This document shows, in pieces, positions 16,301 through 28,300 of a stretch of 34,734 bases of DNA (the stretch's first letter is position 1; the number at the start of each line of letters is the position of its first letter). The stretch is from IMG/VR virus record IMGVR_UViG_3300025684_000036, positions 1 to 34,734 of that record; one strand, written 5' to 3'. Both the position numbers and the translations under genes were made by a program. The notes below the pieces were generated by a model, which was given only the letters and a program-made list of their open reading frames with translations, did not search any database and had not been told where the DNA came from. Source of the stretch: a virus.

Positions 16301-19300
16301 ATTTTAATAATGTTGGATTTGTAGATATTTTTGCTGACTTTATTAAAGAAGGTGACAAACTAACAGTTTATGAATATTCAACTACAGATGGTACATTTAT
16401 ACCACCAACACCTAGTAAGTTAGGATTGTATCCTGCTTATGCACCTGAAATAACGTATGACGATACTTTTAGGCCAGCGCCTGAAAATGTTCCAGTTGAC
16501 GGAACTGCTTATAAAATTTATGCACAATCAGAAGAAGGATTTAATGCAGAAGGTAAAATAGGCTGGTTCTATCCTTTATATACAACTATAGCCGCTGCAA
16601 AAGCAGCAGATATTGATGCTGGAGGAACCGGCGCTGCACATCAACATATGTTTAAAGGATCTAATATAATTCTTTACATGCCAACTGTTGGTGCAAACCA
16701 TGCAACTATTGACACTACAATTTACGATGAATATCCAATTGGGCAAGCAATGGTAAGAGGACATGACGGAAGTTATGTTAGATGTTATCAAGATTTTAGA
16801 GATAATCTATTAGTTGAATTAGAAAAACGTTTATTTAATAATATTAAAGTTACTTACAATTCAGATATTTTTAACGTTCATAAATTTATAGGCGGCGAGT
16901 ATAGAAATAGTGATTATACTAGAGAAGAAGTCAATAGTAGTTTATTAAGGACATTTGCAGATTGGCTGTCAATCATTGATAATGATTACACAGATAATTA
17001 TTTTTATCTTAGACAAGACGAGTTTACGTTTAATTACAACTCGATGAAATCTACAAATGGCAATACTCTTCCTGGATTTTGGAGAGGCATATATCAAAAT
17101 GCATTTGATACTGACAGACCTCATACACATCCTTGGGAAATGCTAGGATTTACTGTAAAACCGAGTTGGTGGAATGAAGTATATGGTCCTGCTCCTTATA
17201 CTGGAGATAACTTACTGTTATGGGAAGATTTAGAACAAGGCAAAATTGCCGAACCTGGAAACATAAGATATAATAATAATTATGTTCGTCCTGGATTAAC
17301 TAATCATATACCTGTAGACAGTTTAGGCTTTTTAAAAAGTCCACTAAGATCAAATTTTCTTGATAACTTTGAATTAAGATCAACAAGTAACAATTTTAGT
17401 TTTGGTGACTGGGCTCCTGTTGAAAATGCATGGCGCCGCAGTGCAGAATATCCATTTGCTGTATTAACTTCGATGGTACTTAATAAACCTGCCGAAACAA
17501 TTGGCATTGGCTTTGATATTAGTAGAATACAAAAGAATTTTGCAAATCAATATATCTATAATCCTACTAGTAAAGTACTTCAAATAGAAGAATTGCTTTT
17601 ACCTAATACAGTTCAGTCTTCACAGCGTGTAATGACAGCAGGCTTAGTAAACTATGTTTCTAATTTAATTTCGAGTAATGTATTAAAGGTATATGAAGAT
17701 TACAAAACAGAACTAAAATCGTTATCTAATCAATTAGGATTGAAGATTGCTGGTTTTACAGATAAAGATAAAGTAAATGTGATACTAGACAGTAGAAGCA
17801 TTGTTGAAGATCAAAGTCAAGACGGCGTTTTTGTTCCAGAAGAAAATTATGATGTGTTTTTAAACACAAGTTCTCCAACTGATTTAATTACTTACAGTGG
17901 CATTGTTGTAGAAAAATTAGCTAACGGGTTTGTTGTAAGGGGCTACAGTAAAAATAATCCATATTTTGATTATTATGAACCTAGTGCATCTGCTAAGTCG
18001 CCTGTAATAACTGTAGGCGGTGTTAGTGAAGTGACTACAGAGTGGCAGTCTAATACTCCATACCTTAAAGGACAAGTAATTGATAATGCAGGAAAGTATT
18101 TTAGAGTTAATACTTCATTTACTACCGGAACTACCTTTACTAGAGAAAATCTATCTCAGCTATCATCATTGCCAGTAGTTGGCGGCAAAAGCGCTGAGTT
18201 TAAAAAGAATTTTAACAAACAACAAATTCTTAGAGTACCGTATGGCCACAGATTTTCAACAAGTCAAGAAGTTGTTTCTTTCATGCTTGGATACAACGAA
18301 AGATTAAAAGACTTAGGATTTAATTTTAATAATACACAAGACGGATCACAAATTGATGATTGGAATGATGCTGCTAAAGAATTTTTATTCTGGACAACAC
18401 AGGGCTGGGCAAGCGGCACTGTACTATCTTTAAGTCCTAGTGCCAACAGATTGCAGTTTGATAAACCGTATCATGTTGTCGACGACTTATCTGACCCGTT
18501 TTATGGATATTCGATACTTGATGAAAATGCAAACCCTTTAGATCTTAAGTTTAACAGTATGTTAAGAGATCAAAACAGTTTTGGTATCGAAGTTGTTAAT
18601 ACAGATCACGGTCTTTATCATGTAGCATTACCAGTAGTTCAAAAAGAACATGTTGTATTGTTTGATAACAAGACAGTATTTAATGATATCATTTATCAAC
18701 CATCAACTGGTTATAGACAAGAAAGATTAAAAATTAATGCATATAGAACAGACAATTGGCAAGGCGGATTTAATGTTCCTGGGTTTATTTTTGATGATGC
18801 AAAATATACTGCTTGGAAAGAATATCAAGATTATCAAATTGGAGACATGGTAAAACATAGACAATATTATTATGTTGCTACTCAAAATATTGTTGGTAGT
18901 TCTAATTTTAATAGCAATGTTTGGTTTAGACTAAGTGAAGAACCTGAAAAGAAATTATTAACAAACTTTGATTATAGAATTAATCAATTTATGGACTTCT
19001 ATGATTTAGATAGCGCAGGTTTCGATAAGTCACAGCAAGAATTAGCACAGCATTTGATCGGATATCAAAAGAGACAATATCTTGCTAATATTATAAATGA
19101 TGATGTCAGCCAATTTAAATTTTACAATGGATTTATTCAAGATAAAGGCACTATGAACGCAGTTACTAAACTGTTTGATTCATTATCAGATAACGAAGAA
19201 GATAAGATACAACTATATGAAGAATGGGCAGTACAACTTGGTAGATACGGATCTACAGAAAACGAAAAACAACTTGAATACAAATTAACAGACAAGAAGT

Positions 19301-22300
19301 TAGAAGAAGCACCACAAATATTTGAACTTACAAATACTGTTCCAACAGATATTGACAAAATTTATAGAATATATCCTAGTGATGTATTTGATAAACCTGA
19401 TACTTATATACATACTTCTGCATTTCCTGAAACTGTTCCACAAGAATATCTTAAAACAGGCGGCTATGTAAATCCTGACGATGTTACGTTTACTGCATAC
19501 GACAAGTATGAATTACTTGATGCTGATGTAAATAAAATTGAATTAGGGTCATATATTTGGTTAATTGAAACAGGAAATGATGATTGGAATGTTTACCAAT
19601 TAATTGATACCAAAGTAGTAGCAACAGCATTAGTAGTTGACACTGGTAGATTTAGTGATAAGGGCGAACCTATTAATGAATTAACTATAAACAAGTGGGC
19701 AAAAAATAACATCGAAGCGGGCGACTTGTTTGGAGTTATCGGAGCAGGCGCTGTTGGACTAGACGGAATTTATGAAGTTGAAAGCACGGATCTAAATAAA
19801 GTTTATTTTATAAATGAACAAATAAGCACCACAGCGTTCTCAGACAAAGAGCTTGCTATAGTAAAACTAAGATCAGTAAGAATAAAATCACAAAGTGTTG
19901 CAGTTACACAAGATATAAACAATTTACTTACCGGCACACAGTATAAAGATCAACGTATATGGGTTGATGATTATGCACCGGGATGGTCGGTATTTGAAAA
20001 CAATCCAGTTTATTCTCAGAGACAGGTAATAACTAATCCTAGCGATTGGGATAGTTCGGACCAAGAATTTGGCAATGTAATGGCTTCGAGTGCTGATAAT
20101 AGAACACTAGTAGTTGCTGCACCAAACGATGAAAATGGCAAAATTAATATATATGTGAGAAGTAGAGAAAGTAACAACTTTGTTATTAATCAAGAAATTA
20201 GATTTACTAATGATTTGTTATTTGATATTACAGGATCAAGATTTGGAGAAAGTGTTGACATATCTCCAGATGGAGAATATATTGTAGTTGGTGTACCAAA
20301 TGCATCTAATGTAAAAACAAAACTTACTGGAGAATTTGATCCAACTGTAACATATACAAAGGGAGATATTGTTAAATTTAGAGAAAGTTTATGGCAGGCT
20401 TTGAGAACTATTAATCCAGAAACTGGATCAAAAACATTTTCAACATTTGATAACTATCAAAATTTAATATCGACTGAAGGCGCAGATTCAACAGATACTA
20501 TATTGTTAGTGTCAGGAGATCCAGGATTAGAAAACAATTTTGTTGATCACATATTAGTACGTGCTCCACAAGATATGTATCTAGGTACAAAGGGAAGAGA
20601 CTTTACTCAAACTAGAGAAAGCGGCGAGTTTGCTGGAGATACAGTTAACTTATATTGGCAAGAACGTAGTTATGCTAACCCTACTTTAGACACATACCAA
20701 CCCTTTGACAATGCCTACCCGCAAATTAATCAAGCATGGCTAAGTAGCTCACATGAAATTATATATAAAGTTGATTATATTCTACAAGTGCAAACATTTA
20801 TTTCGCTTCCTGAAGTTGGAGATTTTGTAACTACTACAACAGGTAGAGCCGAAGTAGTTTATGCTGCAAGATCCGGCGATAGTGCAGTAATTTACGTTAA
20901 AGATACAAACGGTACAATAGCAATTACTGGTGAATTGTTTATTGACGACAAAGATTTTGTTGGTTTATATACTTTAGAAAATACATATTCAACAAGTAAC
21001 GCAGTAGGCGGATATTGGTTAATTAAGACATACAATACTACACAGGCACCATTATCTACATGGACGGCAGAAGAATCTGATGCAAATGGATTTGTTTACG
21101 ATAATAAGACTACATGGTATGATGTTGGCCGCGGTCTTGTTTATGCAGATGTTAGATTAGCTGAAAGTTCACGTGATCTCAATGTGTATTATAATGTTCA
21201 AGATACTGTTGCTGATATTGGTACATATGTATTAAACAAAAATAATACAAGTTTTATAACACAACTTTCGTATAGAGGTGATCCCGGAGATATCGAAGCA
21301 TTCCAGCCATCTAACAAATGGCTTGCACGAGTTGGTAAAGAATTTTCAGATACATTAATCGGAAATGAAACATTTAATTTCCGAGTATATGATACTACAA
21401 GATTTGTTGATTATAGTAATGCTTTCCTTGCAAGTGAATTAATTAATAAGTCTCAAACTATTATTGATATGTGGGATGGTTATATTGATTTTAAATTTAC
21501 TCGATTTGATGCATCAGGAAATGTATTTGAACCTGCAATAGGAGATGTATTAGTAGATGTGCAAACACCTAGTGACGGCTCAGGCGGCCTTGCAGCCAGT
21601 AGTTTGGATGCTACTAGTGCAGCAGAAGTTGTGTTTTATCAGCGTAATTTTAACAGTGTTAGAGTTTACGTAAAGTTATTAACTTCTTATAATGGTGTTA
21701 CATATAGCGGAAAATTTGAAGAAGCTAATAACATTGGTAGATATGAAATCAAACGTCTTGCTAACGAAAGCGAAAGAGGCACAGGTGATGTTGATAGAAT
21801 TATTGGACAGGTTGACGATTCTGATAATCAAATAGCAGTAGGTACTTCAAAAGTAGGAAAATTATTAGTATTTGAAAACTCAGTTGATTTTCAAAACACT
21901 AACTTAACTTGGGACAACACTCCTGCGTTAATTGATGAAGAGTATTATTTCTTTAACGAAACTATCGAAAGTGGAATAAAAAAGGAATCAAATCCTCCAT
22001 ATAGTTTAAATAAAGATTATCGACAGTTATATAATCTTCCAACAGATCCAACTGGCACAGCTAGTGGTAATTTAGACGAAGGCGCTATAGTAATATATAG
22101 AAGACAGACCGACAACACTTATGTATTACAAAAAACTCTTGCAAGTATTAATAGTACAGCTGATAGAAAGTTTGGATCTAAGATAAGAATAGTGCAATCT
22201 AACAAATACTTTACTTTATTAGTTGGTACTAGAGGTGTTGATGCAGCAAGTGAAACAATTAATACAGGGCGCAGAGAACATCCAGGCGAAATTGAATTTT

Positions 22301-25300
22301 TCCGTAACGGAGTTATTGGTACAGAAAATGTTAGTGGCTTCCAACTAAGGGCATATACTACTGACGAAGTTGTTATTTACAAAGACGAATACTACAAAGC
22401 TATACGACCAGTAGTGTCAGGAGTATTCCCAACTGATCCAGTTTACTGGAATAATATAAGTTGGAGATATGGTAAAGATATTAATTATCTCGGAACCTGG
22501 GACAATACATATAGTTACGCAGAAGATAACATTGTATTAAAAGATGGATTGTTGTATAAAGCAAAAACTAATATTGCTGAAGATGCAGAATTTACTGTTA
22601 CTGATTGGACCTTACTTGATTCTAAAGTAGATTATTTAGGTTATATTCCAAACCTTACAGTCCAAAAATTATATGATGAAGCAGTATTTGATCCTGGTAA
22701 TATTGCAGACTTTAGTCAAACATTTGATATAAGTGCTGACGGACAAGTTATAATTGTAAAAGCAAATCTTATATCCACAGATAGTACTACACAAAAACGA
22801 ATAGTAGTTTATAGAGAAGCAGATGACAAATATCAAGTATCGCAGATAATTGAATCGCCGAACGATACTACTTCGTGGGGAGAAAATATAAGCCTAACAC
22901 CAAAAGGCGATAAATTTGCTATCAGTGCATCACTTAATGACCAGAATGGTATTGATAGTGGCATAGTTTATGTTTATAAACAAGTAAACGGTATATTTGT
23001 ATTAGATCAAACTATAACTTCACCACAGAATGAAATTGCAGAACAATTTGGTTATGCATTAGACTTTGGCGACAATAATCTAGTAATTTCAAGTTTAAAT
23101 GGCGATCAAAAAATTCCAACAACTTTTGACAGCCAAGAAACAACGTTTGATAATAATTTTACTGAATTTAGAAATATCAAACTCGACAAAGGTGTTGTAT
23201 ATGTTTACGAAAATAGAGAAGCTGGCGCACTTTATAGCGAGCAAATAATTTATCCTTCAGTTCAAGCAACATTTGGTGAAAATTTGTATACTTTTGGCAA
23301 TCACATTTATGTTGGTATACCGCAACAATCATCCGGAGTATGGGATCCGGATGGCGGATCTAACAATGTTGGAGCATTAGACGGATACAGAGGTCAAGTA
23401 GTTGACTTTAGAAAAAATGTTGATACAGCTGGGTGGAAAGAAATTGATGCACAAGTATTGCCAGTTGATGTTGATAAGATTTCTGGAGTAACACTTTATA
23501 ACAGTAGAACAAATGAATTTATTACACGTTTAGACTATATTGATCCATTGCAAGGAAAAATTGCTGGTGCAGCAGAACAAGAAATTGACTATAAAGCAGG
23601 CTTTGATCCAGCAGTTTATAATACTGGATTAGTAAATGACTTCCTTGTAGATCCTGATAGATATTGGGGTAAAGAACATGTAGGCGAAATATGGTGGGCC
23701 ACTGATTCTGCTAGATTTACATATCCTTATAGAGGTTCAACTAATGATCAAAAACGTGATTGGAATAAACTAATCCGTGGATCGAGTATTGATATTTTTG
23801 AATGGGTAGAAAGTGATTACATTCCTCAAGTATGGGATGATCTTGCCGATACAGATAACGGGTTACGTCTAGGAATAAGCGGCCAAAGTGTTTATGGTAA
23901 TACACGTTATTCAACACAGTTAACATATGACAACATTGGACAAACGTTCCGTGCAAAATATTATTTCTGGGTTTTAGGCAAGCGCACCAAACCAACTGAT
24001 TACAAACCTAAAAGAAAACTTAATACTATTGACATTGCTAATCTAATTGAAGATCCTAGATTACAAGGTTATAAATTTGTTAGTTTTATTAGTAAGAATA
24101 AATTTATTCTAAATAATTGTAACGACTTAATCCAAGGCGATGATGTTGTAATACAAATTAGATATAAACAAGATCTTGAAAATAATATTAATAGACACAA
24201 TGAATATCAAATAGTAAGCGAAGGTTTAGAAACTAGTACAATACACCCTGATATTGAACGCAAGTGGTATGATAGTTTAATTGGGTTTGATACTAATCTT
24301 AGACCTGTTCCTGACACAGCTATTCCATCAAATAAAAGGTATGGAGTTCAAAACAGACCAAGACAGGGAATGTTTAAAAATCGCTTTGAAGCACTAAAAC
24401 AGACTATTGAGCGTGTGAATATTAGATTAGCAAGTGAGTTGTTAATTGATAGCTACGATTTATCAGATTTGCTATCAAAAGAAGCTCCGCCTACAAGTGT
24501 ATCTGGTCAGTACGATGTTGCAATAGCATCGTACGACGAATTGCGTTTTGTAAGTACAAATAAAATAGTGCAAGCTGATATTGATTTAATTATTAGTAAT
24601 GGTAGAATTATTAGTGCTAATATTATTAATCCGGGCAGGGGATATAAATTTGCACCATCATATCAGCTTGAGGGAGAAGGAAGCGGCGCAATAATTAACT
24701 TTACTATTAATAATTTAGGACAAATTACTAGTGTTAATATTGATAATGCCGGTTCAGGATATTTAGACTCAACAAGATTAATTATAAGACCGTTTAGTGT
24801 TTTAGTTAATGCAGACTCTAATGTTTTTGGCAAATGGGCAGTATATAGCTGGAACGGAACTAAATGGTTTATTAGTAGCATTCAAGATTATGATGTAACA
24901 AATTATTGGGAATACCAAGACTGGTATGCAGATGAATTTAACCAATTTACTACTATTAATTACACAATAAAGGGAACATATTTACTTCCTTCACTTGATG
25001 CAAATGTAGGTGATATTATTAAGGTCGATTCTACTGGTTCCGGAGGCTGGATATTACTTCAACGTACATCTACAATTGTAGGCGATGATTACACTCAAAG
25101 TCATAAAGTAGTTGGCAGACAAAACGGTACAATACAGTTTAAAGAAAGTTTATATAACTACAGCACAAATGCAGTAGGGTTTGATAATAGATCTTTTGAT
25201 AGTTATTTTTATGATAATAATCCAGTTAGAGAACTAAGAATCATATTACAAACTCTTAGAGATAAGCTACTGATAGGTACGCTAAAATCAGAATATAATA

Positions 25301-28300
25301 ATTTATTCTTTGTTGGCGTAAGATATGCAATGGCCGAACAGCCTGGCATTGACTGGATCTTTAAAACTAGTTTTGTTAAGGCAAAATATAATGTAAGCGA
25401 ATTAAGAAATGACGTAACATTTAACAGTGATAATTTACAAAGTTTTGAAGATTACTTAAAAGAAGTAAAACCGTATAAAACTAAGATCAGAGAATATATT
25501 AATGTTTATAATAAAGTTGAACCTACAAATACAAGTGTAACTGATTTCGATTTACCGCCGTATTACAGCATAAGTGATGGTGGTATTATTCCTAATCAGG
25601 CAGTGTTTAGTTCAGGCACTATTATTAATAGTACTAACGAATTTGAAACATATCCTAAAAAACATTATATTGACAATGTTGGATACGAATTAACTGAAAT
25701 TAAAATTAAAGACGGCGGCAGCGGCTATACGTTTGAACCTAAGATTACTATTGTAGGAAATGCAACTAGACCTGCAACAGCTAAAGCCTACCTTGGTTAT
25801 GGTAAAATTACTTCAATAAAAATTACCGATCCTGGAAAAGGTTATCTTACAACGCCTGCGGTTGTTATTGAAGGGTCTCAAAATGAAAATGCTACTCCTG
25901 CAAGGCTAAGTGCTATATTAGGAAATAGTCCAATTCGAACTGCACACATGCGTGTTAAGTTTGATAGAATAAACAAGTCAGTGTTTATTGAAGAACTACT
26001 AGAAACGCAGACATTTAGTGGCACCGGTGCAAAATCAGTATTTAATTTAGAATGGCCAATGGATTTAGACCGTAAAAAAGTTAAAATTACGATAGACGGT
26101 GTTGAAATGCTCCGTAGTACATATACCTATAAGAATATTGAAAATAATGATAAAACTTACTCGCGCCAGCAAGGACAAATTACATTTGTAGAATCTCCTA
26201 AACTAAATGCAGTAATTTCTGTGGAGTATTATAAGCCAATAGATATGTTAATGGCAACTGACAGAATTCATCATTTTTATGAACCAGTAACTGGAATGTT
26301 AGGTAAAGATTTTGCACAGCTAATGAAAGGCATTGACTATGGCGGAGTTGAAGTTAAATCAATTGATTTCTCAGGTCCATCAGGATGGGATACTGCTGGC
26401 TGGTACACCGATACATGGGATACATTTGATACTACATATGAAGACGAAGTATTCACAGCAGATGGAAGTACAATTTTTGTTGAGCTAAGTAAGCCTTTAG
26501 AAAATAACGTTACATATAATGTTTATTTAGGAACATCAGGTAGTGTTAATTTAACAAGAATTGATGATGTTAATTATGGTACAGATCAACAAGTTAATCA
26601 AGATGCTATTATAAGCAGTATTATTGGCGATGGTGTAACTACTGTTATTGATTTAGATGATTTGGGCATTGCATTCGGAGACGGTGATACACTAATTATA
26701 AGAAAAACTACTAGTGATGGTAGTATTGTTCCAGATCCTACTAGTTATGATACACAATTAAGTGGCGGCGATTTACCATATACAACTGCTAAAGGGGTAA
26801 ATGCCGAAGATATTATAGTTGACGGCGACGGATTTGTAAATCCAATTACACATGCAGGTCCAGAAGAACTAATTCCTGGATTAGTTACTGATGCACTTGA
26901 CATTAAAGTCTATACAAGAGACTCGTCAGGCAATGGAGTAATATACAGCCAAAGTTATACAACAGATGGGATAGCCACTAAGTTCTCATTAGGTACAACA
27001 CCTTCGACTAAAGATGCAGTTTTAGTTAAAGTAGATGACATATTAGTCGAAGATACTACATACAATATTAATTGGAACACAAACGAATTAACATTCAATG
27101 TAGCACCTGCAGCCAATCAAGAACTAAACATTATTAGTCAATCTATTGGCACACAAAGTTTATTAGATTACGGAAAATATACTACAGACGGATCTACAAC
27201 TGAAGTTATAACAACTGTTGATTGGATTAATGGTGCTAGTGTAAGTGCTAGTGTTGACGGCGAAGTATTAGATACGGTAGTATTTAATAGTAACGAAGAA
27301 GGATACGACTTACCAAATGCAAAAGTTGGTATTAGATTCCCTGAAACATTGTTAGAAGGCAGAGTAGTACATTATGCAGTATTCAGTGATGATACAGTTG
27401 TAAATTATAGTAGAATTATTACTAATAATTTTACTGGCAACGGCATCCAAACAGCATTTGTATTAGAGGATGTACCATTTACAGCAATTCCGTTAGAACA
27501 TAAAATTATGGTAAAGGTTGGAAATAAGATTCTTAACCCTGGATATAATATTAAATTTACTATTCCAGAAAATAATCAAAGAACGTATAAGTTCGAAACG
27601 TTCCAGCAGTCAATTGGTAGCTTAGATGTTGAAGAATTAAAAGTATACTTAAACGGTGTTGAAATCCAATCACCTGTTGAATGGCGTTATGATGTTGCTA
27701 ATGCAACAATCTTATTAACTGATGATACTGGTGCTCCGGGAGACACTGTTGAAATATTTGCTATTGCAGATGGTGAATATGCGTTTGGATATTTAAACAG
27801 CGAAGGTGTATGGATAGATACTCCGGGAACATTGTATTTTGATACTGCACCTGCACTAAATGAAAAAATAGAAATATTACAATTTAGTAATCATGACATT
27901 CTTGGTATTGAACGAATTAATTATGATGTAGTTAATAGAAGTTCAACAGATGTACCAAGTGAACTTAAAACATATAGATTGTTAAAATCTGGAACTATTA
28001 CATTACGTAATCCAGCAGTTGATGCACAGTATGTTTGGGTAAGTAAGAATGGAGAATTGTTAACACCGAGTGTAGATTATTATGTAACAGATGATAGACA
28101 GCAAATTAAACTAACTGTTCGTCCTAGTGATAATGATGTAATAGATGTGTTACATTTTACAGCGCCAGTTGGTATTCCTAAATTTGCATACAGACAATTT
28201 AAAGATATGCTTAATAGAACACACTTCAAGCGTCTTGATAAAGCAGAAGTTAGATTACGCCAAGCACTTAACTATTATGATTTGCGTATTGAAGTTGATA

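Noticed and set aside
24663-24881. Minus-strand frame in the giant gene
   Set aside because: It is a shadow of the GxGY repeat coding region; no independent evidence.
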